The notes beneath the pieces were generated by a model. That model ran no database searches. It was not told the DNA's origin and saw only the letters and a list, made by a program, of their open reading frames with translations. Shown here one piece after another: positions 54,855 through 64,000 of a DNA stretch of 64,000 nucleotides (its first letter is position 1; every line of letters begins with the position of its first letter). This DNA is from Halomarinibacterium sedimenti (GTDB lineage: Bacteria; Bacteroidota; Bacteroidia; Flavobacteriales; Flavobacteriaceae), in assembly GCF_019312585.1 (NCBI RefSeq), contig NZ_JAHWDP010000002.1, positions 186,001 through 250,000 on the forward strand, written 5' to 3'. The position numbers were made by a program, and so were the translations under genes.

Positions 54855-55717
54855 TAATGGTAGTTTAGAAATATTTTCGAGGCTTCGTTATAGGCGCTTT
54901 CAAAAGCCATCGGGTTTAAATTTGAATTTACTTTCTCTACAGTAAAATAACTTAATAATTTTTCGGTAGGCATATTACCTGTTAATTCGTCTTTTGCCAT
55001 AGGACATCCTCCAAATCCCTGAATCGCTCCGTCAAATCTACGACAACCAGCTTTAAATGCTGCATCAACTTTTTCATGCCATTTGGTAGGAGTTGTATGC
55101 AAATGCGCTCCAAACTCAATTTCAGGATATTTAGGAATTAAATTAGAAAAAAGATAATCGATTACCTCTGGTGTAGAAGTTCCTACGGTATCACTTAGTG
55201 ATAGAATTTTCACACCCATTCCAGCTAATTTTTCGGCCCAATCACCAACAATTTCCACATTCCAAGGATCCCCATAGGGATTCCCAAAGCCCATGGATAA
55301 ATAGGTTACCACTTCTTTGTTATTTTTTTCAGCCAATTCTAAAATATCCTGAAGTACTTCAATAGATTGATCTATAGTCTTATGCGTATTACGCATTTGA
55401 AAATTTTCTGAAATAGAGAAAGGATAACCCAAATACTGAATTTCAGGAAACTGAACAGCCGCTTCGGCCCCGCGAAGATTGGCGACGATTGCTAATAATT
55501 TACTTTGTGTATTTGAAAGATTTAAACCTCGAAGTACATCGGCAGTGTCCTGCATTTGTGGAATTGCCTTAGGGGAAACAAAACTGCCAAAGTCAATGGT
55601 ATCAAAACCACAGTTTAATAATGATTGGATGTACTGGATTTTCTTTTCGGTAGGAATCCAATTTTTTATACCCTGCATAGCATCTCTGGGGCATTCTATA
55701 ATCTTAACTTTTTGCAT
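54854..55717 (-). CDS. Hydroxymethylglutaryl-CoA lyase
   Basis: 287 residues of the HMGL-like TIM barrel. ECPRDAMQG at the start has the catalytic Arg-Asp, SDTVGTSTP and HLHTTP are metal and substrate positions, and GCPMAKDELTGN contains the mobile catalytic Cys loop. It cleaves HMG-CoA to acetyl-CoA and acetoacetate in leucine breakdown. It shares an operon with the nucleotidase by a one-base overlap, which is not an obvious functional link. Confidence 0.92.
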   Translation of the reverse strand: MQKVKIIECPRDAMQGIKNWIPTEKKIQYIQSLLNCGFDTIDFGSFVSPKAIPQMQDTADVLRGLNLSNTQSKLLAIVANLRGAEAAVQFPEIQYLGYPFSISENFQMRNTHKTIDQSIEVLQDILELAEKNNKEVVTYLSMGFGNPYGDPWNVEIVGDWAEKLAGMGVKILSLSDTVGTSTPEVIDYLFSNLIPKYPEIEFGAHLHTTPTKWHEKVDAAFKAGCRRFDGAIQGFGGCPMAKDELTGNMPTEKLLSYFTVEKVNSNLNPMAFESAYNEASKIFLNYH

Positions 55718-55782
55718 TACTGTAAAGATATAAATTCCGAAGGATGCACTAGCTTTTTACGCTTTAAAATATTCTGAAAAAT

Positions 55783-56397
55783 TTATGCAAAAAGAATAAA
55801 AACTGCAATTCCTAAAAACACAAAAATTTGAAGCCATTTTAGATAAAACCCAGCCTTTTTATGTTTCAGAATAAATGAAGAAATACCCCCAGCCAAGAGA
55901 GCAATACTACTAAAAATGATAAAGGAAACCATCATAAAGACTATTCCCAAAACATAAAATTGCAACACAGTATCATCATCTGGATTCCATAAAAAAGATG
56001 GAAAAAAAGCCAAAAAGAACAGTAGCACTTTAGGGTTTACCAAATTCATAATCACCCCAATTTTAAAGAGTTCCCAATTGCTTTTTGAAGAAACATTTTG
56101 AGATAAATCAATATGGTCATCACTTCGGAAAACCTTAATTGCCAAATACAAAAGATAGACTGCTCCAATGATTTTAATAACTAAAATAGCCGTTGGAGAA
56201 GCTGCAATGATTACCGAAACTCCAAATGCTAAAAAGGTCGTGTGAACGATACAACCAGAAATAAGCCCTGCTGTTGTAGCGATCCCTTTTTTTGAACCGT
56301 TAACCAAAGACTGGGTAAGGACAAAAATATTATCGGGTCCTGGGGAGAGTGCCAAAAGCATCGTAAAAAAAGAAAAAGAAAGGAGTTGCTCCCACAT
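55783..56397 (-). CDS. LysE-family amino-acid/metabolite exporter
   Basis: 204 residues with six hydrophobic helices. The family signature LSPGPDNIFVLTQSLVNGSKKG appears near the N-terminus (residues about 17-38). Members export amino acids or derivatives across the inner membrane. Begins 2 bp after the pyrD stop, so probably in its operon. Confidence 0.9.
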   Translation of the reverse strand: MWEQLLSFSFFTMLLALSPGPDNIFVLTQSLVNGSKKGIATTAGLISGCIVHTTFLAFGVSVIIAASPTAILVIKIIGAVYLLYLAIKVFRSDDHIDLSQNVSSKSNWELFKIGVIMNLVNPKVLLFFLAFFPSFLWNPDDDTVLQFYVLGIVFMMVSFIIFSSIALLAGGISSFILKHKKAGFYLKWLQIFVFLGIAVFILFA

Positions 56398-56398
56398 A

Positions 56399-57412
56399 CT
56401 ATCTTTTTAAGATTGCTTTGTTTATTTTTTTTACAAGTACTGGGCCTTCATAAATAAATCCAGTGTACAACTGAATTAAACTTGCTCCCGCATCCAATTT
56501 TTCCATGGCATCTTCTACAGTGTGAATTCCTCCTACACCAATAATTGGAAAAGCATTATTGCTTTTTTCAGAAAGAAAACGAATCACTTCTGTTGCTTTT
56601 TTTCCTAATGGTTTTCCACTTAAACCTCCCACCTCTTTTTTATTTTCTGAAGTCAATCCCTCGCGAGAAATGGTTGTATTGGTGGCTATAACACCATCAA
56701 TTTTAGTTTCAGCAACGATGTCGATAATATCCATCAATTGCGAATTGGTTAAATCTGGGGCAATTTTTAAAAGAATAGGCTTTGGATTATCTTTTTTTGA
56801 GTTTTCAGTTTTTAATGTGTTTAATAAGTTAGTGAGGGGTTCTTTATCCTGAAGCGCTCTTAAATTAGGAGTATTGGGTGAACTTACATTTACTACAAAA
56901 TAATCCACATAATGGAATAGACTTTCAAAACAAATCAAATAATCATTTACAGCCTCTTCATTGGGTGTCACTTTATTTTTTCCAATATTTCCTCCTATTA
57001 AAACACCTTTGTTTTTTTTCAATTTTTCTACGGCTGCAGCTACACCACCATTATTAAAACCCATACGATTGATGATAGCGCTATCGCTCTTTAATCTGAA
57101 AAGTCTTTTTTTTGGGTTTCCGTCTTGGGGTTTGGGGGTTACAGTTCCTATTTCTATAAAACCAAAACCGAAATTGGAGAGTTCCTTATATAATTTGGCG
57201 TCTTTATCGAAGCCTGCTGCAAGTCCCACTGGATTTGGAAAAGTTAACCCAAATAACTCCCTTTCCAATTTTTTATTTTTTACGTTATAACAGTTTCTAA
57301 AAACACCCCCAAGTCCAATACTGTGAGAAAGGCGAATTAATTTAAACGTAAAGTGATGCACTGCCTCAGGGTCAAACAAGAAGAGAAAAGGACGAAGTAG
57401 GAATTTATACAT
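56399..57412 (-). CDS. pyrD: Dihydroorotate dehydrogenase (quinone), class 2
   Basis: 337 residues. The N-terminal amphipathic helix ([19 protein letters not shown]) is the membrane-association domain of class 2 enzymes. FMN barrel motifs include [30 protein letters not shown] with the catalytic Ser, and [10 protein letters not shown]. It oxidises dihydroorotate to orotate with quinone as acceptor in pyrimidine synthesis. Divergent from pepT. Confidence 0.96.
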   Translation of the reverse strand: MYKFLLRPFLFLFDPEAVHHFTFKLIRLSHSIGLGGVFRNCYNVKNKKLERELFGLTFPNPVGLAAGFDKDAKLYKELSNFGFGFIEIGTVTPKPQDGNPKKRLFRLKSDSAIINRMGFNNGGVAAAVEKLKKNKGVLIGGNIGKNKVTPNEEAVNDYLICFESLFHYVDYFVVNVSSPNTPNLRALQDKEPLTNLLNTLKTENSKKDNPKPILLKIAPDLTNSQLMDIIDIVAETKIDGVIATNTTISREGLTSENKKEVGGLSGKPLGKKATEVIRFLSEKSNNAFPIIGVGGIHTVEDAMEKLDAGASLIQLYTGFIYEGPVLVKKINKAILKR

Positions 57413-57498
57413 AGGCTTTTAATCTATTACAAAAATACTATTAAAACACTTATTTTTTAGAGGGTTATTCCGTTAATTTGTGAAGAAATTACAATCTC

Positions 57499-58734
57499 AT
57501 GATTACAAAATACGATCTCATCAAAAGATTTACAAGCTACGTTACCATCGACACCGAAAGTGACCCCACTTCGGATACTACTCCCAGTACAGCTAAGCAA
57601 TGGGTTTTGGCCAATGCGCTGGTAAAAGAATTGATTGAAATTGGAATGTCCGAAGTAACCATCGATACAAATGGGTACGTGATGGCAACGCTTCCAGGTA
57701 ATGTAGATGCTTTAGTTCCAACCATTGGATTTATCTCGCATTACGACACTTCACCGGATTTTACGGGAGCTAATGTAAAGCCTCAAGTTGTTGAAGATTA
57801 TGATGGAGGAGATATCGTTTTAAATAAGGATGAAAATATTATTCTTTCTCCAAAAGATTTCGATGATTTATTGATGTACAAAGGGCAAACGTTAATTACA
57901 ACAGACGGCACTACGCTTTTGGGGGCCGATGATAAAGCTGGAATTGCAGAAATTATTTCGGCAATGGAATATTTACTAAAGCATCCCGAAATAAAACACG
58001 GGCAGATACGTGTTGGTTTTACCCCAGATGAAGAAATTGGACGAGGAGCTCATAAATTTGATGTCAAGAAGTTTGACGCCGATTGGGCCTACACCATGGA
58101 CGGAAGTCAAGTTGGTGAATTAGAGTATGAGAACTTTAATGCCGCTGGTGCGGTGGTGACTATACAAGGAAAGATTGTTCATCCTGGGTATGCCAAAGGT
58201 AAAATGGTCAATAGTATGTACATCGCAATGGATTATATCAATTCCCTTCCTAGACTAGAAACGCCAGAACATACCGAAGGTCGTGAAGGTTTTTTTCACC
58301 TACATAATATGAAAGGGGAAGTAGACTGTACTAGGCTTCAATATATTATACGCGATCACAACAAAGTGCATTTTGAAGCTCGCAAAGAAATGATGCAAAA
58401 GTTAGCTGACGAGCTAAATGTTCAATATGGATCAGATAGGGTTTCGGTTGAAATTAAAGATCAATATTTCAACATGCGCGAAAAAATAGAACCTGTTATG
58501 CATATTGTAGATATTGCTGAACAAGCCATGAAAAAAGCGGGTATTAAGCCTCTTATTAAACCTATTCGTGGTGGAACCGATGGTTCTCAATTGAGTTATA
58601 TGGGACTTCCCTGCCCTAATATCTTTGCAGGGGGACACAACTTTCATGGCAGGTTTGAATATGTTCCCGTTGAAAGCATGCAAAAAGCCATTGAGGTCAT
58701 CGTAAATATTGCACAATTAGTAGCAGAAAAATAG
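57499..58734 (+). CDS. pepT: Peptidase T (tripeptidase)
   Basis: 411 residues of the M20 family. Metal and catalytic residues appear in [18 protein letters not shown] and [11 protein letters not shown], and the C-terminal [11 protein letters not shown] and [10 protein letters not shown] are those of PepT. It removes the N-terminal residue from tripeptides in the cytosol. Single gene with a terminator downstream. Confidence 0.96.
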   Translation: MITKYDLIKRFTSYVTIDTESDPTSDTTPSTAKQWVLANALVKELIEIGMSEVTIDTNGYVMATLPGNVDALVPTIGFISHYDTSPDFTGANVKPQVVEDYDGGDIVLNKDENIILSPKDFDDLLMYKGQTLITTDGTTLLGADDKAGIAEIISAMEYLLKHPEIKHGQIRVGFTPDEEIGRGAHKFDVKKFDADWAYTMDGSQVGELEYENFNAAGAVVTIQGKIVHPGYAKGKMVNSMYIAMDYINSLPRLETPEHTEGREGFFHLHNMKGEVDCTRLQYIIRDHNKVHFEARKEMMQKLADELNVQYGSDRVSVEIKDQYFNMREKIEPVMHIVDIAEQAMKKAGIKPLIKPIRGGTDGSQLSYMGLPCPNIFAGGHNFHGRFEYVPVESMQKAIEVIVNIAQLVAEK

Positions 58735-58751
58735 TAAAAACCACTTATAAC

Positions 58752-58786
58752 AAAAAAAGCCTACAGAAAAACTGAAGGCTTTTTTT
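58752..58786 (+). terminator. Bidirectional terminator between pepT and yajC
   Basis: AAAAAAAGCCT and AGGCTTTTTTT flank a loop that contains a further CAG/CTG pairing. Lies between convergent genes. Confidence 0.8.
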
Positions 58787-58802
58787 ATTAATCTAAAATT
58801 TA

Positions 58803-59084
58803 TTATTTGGCAGGAGCGTTTTGTTTTTTGCTCAATTCCATAGAAATGGCAGAGCGTTCAAATTTCATTTTCCCGGCACCAGATTCAATGATACAAGTTC
58901 CGTCATCATTTAATTCCAAAACTTTTCCGTGTAATCCACTTTTAGTGACCACTTTATCTCCTTTTTTAAGATCTGCAGCAAACTGTTTTTCTTGTTTACT
59001 ACGCTTCATTTGGGGACGTATCATAAAAAGATACACTACCAAAAACATTAAAATTAAAGGAGCAAAGCTCTGTAATTGTTCCAT
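58803..59084 (-). CDS. yajC: Preprotein translocase subunit YajC
   Basis: 93 residues. One N-terminal helix (about 5-22), then PQMKRSKQEKQFAADLKKGDKVVTKSGLHGKV (core KKGDKVVTKSGLHGKV), the YajC signature. It is an accessory of SecDF in protein export. It starts 18 nt after the DUF1573 stop and is followed by the bidirectional terminator. Confidence 0.95.
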   Translation of the reverse strand: MEQLQSFAPLILMFLVVYLFMIRPQMKRSKQEKQFAADLKKGDKVVTKSGLHGKVLELNDDGTCIIESGAGKMKFERSAISMELSKKQNAPAK

Positions 59085-59102
59085 AAATAGGTTTCCTAAG
59101 AA

Positions 59103-59582
59103 TTATTGTACATTAATTGGAGATCCAGCAGCGGCTCCTTCTTTAGGATTTACAAAAGCTTTAATAGTAAGCACTTCTTTTCCTTTTTCGGTATTTGTAG
59201 TGATTGTCACTGTTTTACTTACTTGGTTTTTTCCGCTTCCATTAAACTTTACTAATAACTCTCCCTGAGCTCCTGGAGCTACTGGAGTTTTAGAATATTC
59301 TGGAACAGTACATCCACAACTTCCTTTTGCATCAACAATTACAAGGTCAGATTCTCCTGTGTTTGTAAACGTGAAAAGGTGTTCCACATTGGTTCCTTGG
59401 TCAATTGTTCCAAAATCGAATGAACTTTCAGCGAAAGTCATTACTGGATATTTTCCAGATTCAGCGTCTCTTTCTGCAGCTGCAGCGACGTTTTCTTCAC
59501 TTACTTTGTCCGCAGCATTTTCCTTACAAGAAGTAAAAGCAAAAACGGTGGTTAAGGCTAATAGAAAAATGGTTTTTTTCAT
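59103..59582 (-). CDS. DUF1573 lipoprotein
   Basis: 159 residues. Lipoprotein signal (VFAFTSC, lipobox Cys19). The mature part is a single Ig-like DUF1573 domain (FDFGTIDQGTNVEHLFTFTNTG, core DFGTIDQGTNVEHLF) with the KGSCGCTVPEYS motif. Such proteins are common in Bacteroidota and of unknown function. Precedes yajC in a likely operon with nusB. Confidence 0.9.
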   Translation of the reverse strand: MKKTIFLLALTTVFAFTSCKENAADKVSEENVAAAAERDAESGKYPVMTFAESSFDFGTIDQGTNVEHLFTFTNTGESDLVIVDAKGSCGCTVPEYSKTPVAPGAQGELLVKFNGSGKNQVSKTVTITTNTEKGKEVLTIKAFVNPKEGAAAGSPINVQ

Positions 59583-59650
59583 AGTACTTATTTTTAAATT
59601 AAAATTTTATTCATTTTTAAAGTGTGGCTAAAATAGGTATTTTTTTACTT

Positions 59651-60595
59651 CTATGTAAGTCCACGACCAATTTTATTCAATTTTCCTGCATCAGAAAATT
59701 CCTTTACCAATTTATCTAAAATTCCATTAATAAAGAAACTGCTTTTTGGCGTGGAATATTCCTTAGAAATTTCTAAATATTCATTAATGGTTACCCGTAT
59801 AGGCATGGAAGGGAAATAGAGAAACTCTGCAATCCCCATTTTTAAAATAATTAAATCAATATCGGCGATTCGCTCGGTATCCCAATTGGGCGTTTTCCCG
59901 TCTACTTCTTTAGAAAGTTTATCATCATTAAGAATCACTTTTCTCAAAAGTTGAACACTGTATTCCTTGTCCTCCTCATCCTTATAAACTTGTGGATTAA
60001 AAATAGAAGCCTCCCTTTTTTCGGTCAGTTTATTTAACATTTTAACAATAGAAGTATTCACTAACGGAAAGTCATCCAACCATGTTAATCGTTTGTCTTC
60101 AAGGTATTCGTATAATTTTTCGTTGGGCGCAATAACCTCCTTGTAGAGTCTAATGACCATTTCCTTATCATCTGCAAAATTTGGATTTTCCTTTTGAAGA
60201 TAACTATCGTACCAATCTTGCTGCTTTAATTCATTAAAAAGAATAGTAACATACTCGTCGTCTAGATTCCAGTAATTAAGCTTCTTATTTTTTAGGTATT
60301 CTGAAAGATTACTGTTTTCGGAAATCATTCCGATTACTTTATTATCAATAAAAGCACGGCTTGGGTTTTTTTCAACTTGCGTAGCTAAATGTTTCTTTTG
60401 TGATTTCTGAAGAAATTTGTCTGCGTGATCTCTAAGAGCAACCATTAACTGAAGCATTAAAGCCTGCAAATCTTGCATTTGTGCAATGCTAAAGTGAAGG
60501 AATTTTTCTTGCTTATCAAGATCTTGTTCATCAGATTGGTAAAACGCATATAACGACTGCAAAACTTTTACTCTTATATGTCTTCTTGTAAGCAT
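59651..60595 (-). CDS. nusB: Transcription antitermination factor NusB
   Basis: 314 residues, twice the length of the E. coli protein, as usual in Bacteroidota. The C-terminal about 130 residues contain the NusB fold (WDTERIADIDLIILKMGIAEFL, NEYLEISKEYSTPKSSFFINGILDKL, cores quoted). The N-terminal extension opens MLTRRHIRVKVLQSLYA. It takes part in rRNA antitermination. First gene of the nusB-DUF1573-yajC group. Confidence 0.93.
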   Translation of the reverse strand: MLTRRHIRVKVLQSLYAFYQSDEQDLDKQEKFLHFSIAQMQDLQALMLQLMVALRDHADKFLQKSQKKHLATQVEKNPSRAFIDNKVIGMISENSNLSEYLKNKKLNYWNLDDEYVTILFNELKQQDWYDSYLQKENPNFADDKEMVIRLYKEVIAPNEKLYEYLEDKRLTWLDDFPLVNTSIVKMLNKLTEKREASIFNPQVYKDEEDKEYSVQLLRKVILNDDKLSKEVDGKTPNWDTERIADIDLIILKMGIAEFLYFPSMPIRVTINEYLEISKEYSTPKSSFFINGILDKLVKEFSDAGKLNKIGRGLT

Positions 60596-60623
60596 ATTTT
60601 AAAGAACTTTAGTGTAAAACAAA

Positions 60624-60651
60624 CAACGCACAAGGAAAATCTTGTGCGTTG
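60624..60651 (-). terminator. Terminator of the Leu/Val dehydrogenase gene
   Basis: CAACGCACAAG, a 6-nt loop and CTTGTGCGTTG form a perfect 11-bp stem followed on the minus strand by TTTGTTTT. It lies between the dehydrogenase stop (60677) and the nusB start. Confidence 0.8.
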
Positions 60652-60676
60652 CAAATATAGGTATTAATCTTTATAA

Positions 60677-61774
60677 TTACTTTTCATTTTTACGAGCATC
60701 GATTCTTGCTTGCGCAATTTCGAAAGCTGCATTAAACGTAGTTATATTTTTAGCTTGTGCTTTAGTTAATATCTCAAGCGTTGTATTGTATATATTTTCA
60801 GTTTTACGAATAATCTCTTGCTTTCCGTAATTTTCCAATTCTGCATAAACATTTATAATACCGCCTGCATTAATTAAGAAGTCCGGTGCATATACAATTC
60901 CTTTATCACGAAGCATTTTTCCGTGTTTTTGTTCTTCGGCTAACTGATTGTTAGCAGCACCCGCAATAATTTTAGCCTTTAATTGATCAATGGTATCGTC
61001 GTTAATGGTAGCTCCCAAAGCACATGGAGCATAAATATCCATTTCTTCGCCGTACAAATTATCACCTTCATAAATGGTAGCGTGATATTTATCTCGAACA
61101 TTTTCTAAACGTTCTCGACTTATATCTGTAATAAATACATTGGCACCTTCGTTGGATAAATGCTCAACCAATGCTTCCCCAACATTTCCAATCCCTTGAA
61201 CAAATACTTTTTTATCTTCTAAGATATCACTTCCGTAGGCAAATTTTGCAGCGGCTTTCATTCCCATAAAAACTCCGTAAGCGGTTATTGGCGACGGGTT
61301 TCCAGCGCCTCCCTTATCTTCAGAAATACCTGTTACGTAAGGCGTTACCGTTCTAACCAAATCCATATCGCTTGTTGCCATCCCCACATCTTCTGCAGTG
61401 ATATAACGTCCGCCCAAAGAATGAACAAACTCACCAAAACGAAGCATTAATTCGGGTGTTTTCTGCGTTTTAGCATCTCCTAAAATAACTGCTTTTCCAC
61501 CACCTAAATTAAGACCTGTGATTGCCGATTTATAGGTCATCCCACGAGAGAGTCTCAACACATCATTTAACGCATCCCACTCAGTGTCATATTTCCACAT
61601 TCTAGTCCCTCCCAAAGCAGGTCCCAAAACAGTATTATGAATACCAATTATTGCTTTTAAACCTGTATCTTTGTCGTTACAAAAAACAATTTGTTCGTGA
61701 TTATCGAATGAGAGTTGCCCAAAAACTGGGGCAATTTTTTTTAATTCTTTTGGACTTACTATGTCTGTTATCAT
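60677..61774 (-). CDS. Glu/Leu/Phe/Val dehydrogenase, branched-chain type
   Basis: 365 residues. The active-site region GGTRMWKYDTE and LGGGKAVILGD with catalytic Lys, and the Rossmann loop GIGNVGEALVEHL are those of leucine/valine dehydrogenases. It deaminates branched-chain amino acids with NAD. Transcribed leftward on its own and divergent from the ABC exporter gene. Confidence 0.92.
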   Translation of the reverse strand: MITDIVSPKELKKIAPVFGQLSFDNHEQIVFCNDKDTGLKAIIGIHNTVLGPALGGTRMWKYDTEWDALNDVLRLSRGMTYKSAITGLNLGGGKAVILGDAKTQKTPELMLRFGEFVHSLGGRYITAEDVGMATSDMDLVRTVTPYVTGISEDKGGAGNPSPITAYGVFMGMKAAAKFAYGSDILEDKKVFVQGIGNVGEALVEHLSNEGANVFITDISRERLENVRDKYHATIYEGDNLYGEEMDIYAPCALGATINDDTIDQLKAKIIAGAANNQLAEEQKHGKMLRDKGIVYAPDFLINAGGIINVYAELENYGKQEIIRKTENIYNTTLEILTKAQAKNITTFNAAFEIAQARIDARKNEK

Positions 61775-61878
61775 TTACGAATTTGTTAAAAAGAACGGGC
61801 AAAATTACCCTTTTGGTACATATCCCACAAAAAAAATATCTTAAAATTGACAATCTGTTAATAAGTTTCACTTTCTGA

Positions 61879-63630
61879 ATGAAGGAATTACGTTTTCTTA
61901 ATAAATACTTTTATAAATATCGAGGTAGGTTACTTATTGGGCTTGTCATTACTGCCATTGCTACCATCTTTAGAATTGTGGTACCTTCGAAGATTGGTGA
62001 TTCTGTAAATTCTATTCAATCTTATTTTAAGAATGAAATCACTTATGAAGTGTTAAAATCTCAATTATTAGAGGATATTCTCATCATTATTGGGGCGGCT
62101 TTGCTCTCGGGATTATTTACTTTTATGATGCGACAAACCATAATTGTTGTTTCAAGATATGTAGAGTTTGACTTAAAAAATGAAGTTTTTAAACAGTACG
62201 AAAGACTTTCACTTAACTTTTACAAGCAGAATAGGACTGGTGATTTAATGAATCGCATAAGTGAAGATGTTTCTAAAGTTCGTATGTATGCTGGTCCTGC
62301 ATTAATGTATAGCACGACAACCGTCACGCTTTTTATCGTTGCGCTTTCCTATATGATTTATACGGCGCCTCTTCTAACACTTTATGCTGTAGCACCTTTA
62401 CCTATTCTATCGATTGGTATTTATAAGTTAAGTATTGCTATTCATAAAAGAAGTTCCATCGTACAACAGTATTTATCTAAGCTCACAACATTTACACAGG
62501 AAAGTTTTAGTGGAATTTCTGTGATAAAAGCGTACGGAATTGAACCTCGCACTAATGCTCAATTTGTAGAATTATCCAATATTAGCAAGGACAAAAACAT
62601 AGACCTCACCAAGGTCCAAGCGCTCTTTTTCCCTGTAATGGCATTGCTCATTGGAATAAGCAACATTTTGGTAATCTATGTTGGTGGAAATCAATTTATA
62701 AATGGTGAAATAGAGTTTGGAACCATTGTCGAATTCCTAATTTATGTAAATATGCTTACTTGGCCAGTGGCTATAGTGGGCTGGGTATCTTCTATGGTGC
62801 AACAAGCCGAAGCTTCACAAAAACGCATCAATGAATTCTTAAAAGAAGAGCCACAAATTAAAAATTACAACGATACTCCTTCAGAAATTATAGGGAAAAT
62901 TGCTTTTGAAAACGTCACTTTTTCGTATCCCGATACTCAAATTACAGCATTAAAAAATGTATCTTTTACCATTCAACCAGGAGAAACAATTGGTATTATT
63001 GGCAATACAGGTTCAGGGAAATCTACTATTCTTGAGCTCATTGGTCGATTGTTTGATGTCCAGCAAGGATCCATAAAAGTGGATGATATTATTTTGAAAG
63101 ATTTAAATCTAAAAGATTTGCGCAGCGCTATTGGGTATGTGCCTCAAGATGCTTTTTTGTTTAGCGATTCAATAAAAAATAACATCAAATTTGGGAAGGC
63201 AGATGCAACCGATGAAGAAGTGATTGCAGCAGCAAAATATGCCGCTGTGCATAGAAATATAGATGAATTCCAAAATAAATACGAAACGGTTTTAGGGGAA
63301 CGAGGTATTACCTTGAGCGGAGGACAAAAACAACGTGTTTCTATTGCACGAGCCATTATAAAAGAGCCTAAAATTTTGCTTTTTGATGATTGTCTAAGTG
63401 CGGTAGATACAGAAACTGAAGAAGAGATTCTGCAAAACTTTCAAAAGGTTTCGGAAGATAAAACCACACTTATTGTTAGCCATCGATTGTCTTCAGTAAA
63501 AAATGCAGATACGATTCTGGTACTTGAAAATGGGAATATCATTCAGCAAGGCACTCATACAGAGCTTTTAAACACAGAAGGTTATTATAAAGAGTTGTAC
63601 CATAAGCAACTTTTGGAAAAAGAAATGTAA
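61879..63630 (+). CDS. ABC exporter half-transporter (fused permease-ATPase)
   Basis: 583 residues. Six transmembrane helices (about 15-300), then an ATPase domain: Walker A GNTGSGKST, signature LSGGQKQRV, Walker B ILLFDDCLSAVD and H-loop VSHRL. It is a type IV (MsbA-like) exporter that would form a homodimer; substrates of such proteins are lipids, peptides or drugs and cannot be told from sequence. Confidence 0.94.
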   Translation: MKELRFLNKYFYKYRGRLLIGLVITAIATIFRIVVPSKIGDSVNSIQSYFKNEITYEVLKSQLLEDILIIIGAALLSGLFTFMMRQTIIVVSRYVEFDLKNEVFKQYERLSLNFYKQNRTGDLMNRISEDVSKVRMYAGPALMYSTTTVTLFIVALSYMIYTAPLLTLYAVAPLPILSIGIYKLSIAIHKRSSIVQQYLSKLTTFTQESFSGISVIKAYGIEPRTNAQFVELSNISKDKNIDLTKVQALFFPVMALLIGISNILVIYVGGNQFINGEIEFGTIVEFLIYVNMLTWPVAIVGWVSSMVQQAEASQKRINEFLKEEPQIKNYNDTPSEIIGKIAFENVTFSYPDTQITALKNVSFTIQPGETIGIIGNTGSGKSTILELIGRLFDVQQGSIKVDDIILKDLNLKDLRSAIGYVPQDAFLFSDSIKNNIKFGKADATDEEVIAAAKYAAVHRNIDEFQNKYETVLGERGITLSGGQKQRVSIARAIIKEPKILLFDDCLSAVDTETEEEILQNFQKVSEDKTTLIVSHRLSSVKNADTILVLENGNIIQQGTHTELLNTEGYYKELYHKQLLEKEM

Positions 63631-63697
63631 TCTTTCCTTTGCTTATTTGGTTTTTTTTTAGATTTTTGGCAAAAGCTAAAGGAAAATTAACCAATTT

Positions 63698-64000
63698 ATG
63701 AGTCAGCAATTTATGATGGAGCAAGAAGAAATTTATTCAAAAGTGATGCGTGCTGGAAGACGCACTTATTTTTTTGATGTACGTGAAACCAAAGCAGGTG
63801 ATTATTATTTAACCATTACAGAAAGTAAAAAGTTTACTAATGATGATGGATCTTTTCACTACAAAAAACACAAGATTTATTTGTACAAAGAAGACTTTAC
63901 CGATTTTAAAGCCAATTTAGAGGAGATGATTCAGTACATCCTTGATGAAAAAGGTGATGAAGTGATTAGCGAAAGACATCAAAAAGATTACAAAAGAGAA
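63698..64000 (+). CDS. PUR-family DNA/RNA-binding protein (DUF3276), cut by window edge
   Basis: ATG 63698, open through 101 codons to the end, so only the N-terminal part is seen. EIYSKVMRAGRRTYFFDVRE and GDYYLTITESKK, then HYKKHKIYLYKEDF match the DUF3276/PUR-alpha-like proteins typical of Bacteroidota. They bind purine-rich single-stranded nucleic acid. Start codon and frame are clear. Confidence 0.9.
   Translation, partial: MSQQFMMEQEEIYSKVMRAGRRTYFFDVRETKAGDYYLTITESKKFTNDDGSFHYKKHKIYLYKEDFTDFKANLEEMIQYILDEKGDEVISERHQKDYKRE

Noticed and set aside
1-64000. CRISPR arrays, insertion sequences or rRNA genes
   Set aside because: No regularly spaced direct repeats longer than about 20 bp, no transposase-like frame and no rRNA-like stretch were seen on reading the window.

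Overview
The window looks like chromosome of a marine-type Flavobacteriaceae bacterium (Bacteroidota). It is AT-rich and genes lack clear Shine-Dalgarno sites. Several promoters fit the Bacteroidota -7 box TAnnTTTG. There is a type IX secretion sorting domain, a CarboxypepD_reg/TonB-plug fusion, a Leu/Val-type dehydrogenase, long NusB, a DUF3276/PUR protein and many small lipoproteins. Species cannot be named from sequence alone.

Region 1-12.4 kb is accessory. It holds a leftward cluster encoding a vWA-like lipoprotein, a three-helix membrane protein, a tubulin/FtsZ-like GTPase and a soluble protein cut by the window edge. Next come a secreted SNase-type nuclease, a membrane-anchored HTH-like protein, a 52-residue poly-proline lipoprotein, a TPR sensor kinase with its response regulator, and a 1163-residue VIT/vWA/CarboxypepD_reg/TonB-plug/TPR/DUF2135 fusion.

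At 12382-12428 and 24181-24227 lie two identical 47-bp copies of the 3' half of a CAT-anticodon tRNA (initiator-like), each followed by its terminator hairpin. Neither has the 5' half. The simplest reading is tandem integration into one tRNA-Met gene to the left of the window: island A (<1-12.4 kb) followed by island B (12.4-24.2 kb). No integrase is visible. All island B genes point leftward: an AraC regulator with an N-terminal FlgO/TolB-like domain and TPRs, a serine hydrolase plus amidohydrolase, a small membrane protein, an outer-membrane protein/DUF6624 lipoprotein/CPBP protease operon, and an oxidoreductase/hydrolase/GNAT operon. Three island promoters share GTTC-N14-GAAC exactly 21 bp from a -7-like box, and two others share a 32-bp block at identical spacing. 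This suggests one island-wide regulon.

From 24.3 kb on the content is mostly core: DUF2188, small membrane and lipoprotein genes, DUF2207-LemA, msrA-msrB, hisS, an ABC permease, a TlpA-like thioredoxin, a C1q-like secreted protein, a GH109-like oxidoreductase/GHMP kinase/nucleotidyltransferase operon, an AT-rich FG-GAP/T9SS protein, aconitase, an acyltransferase, and a three-gene periplasmic PPIase operon with MoxR. These are followed by an SRPBCC protein, an OmpH-like chaperone, guaB, a small FMN-binding/membrane pair, a porin, an HMG-CoA lyase/5'-nucleotidase/haem-binding operon, LysE, pyrD, pepT, yajC-DUF1573-nusB, a Leu/Val dehydrogenase, an ABC exporter and the start of a PUR-family gene.
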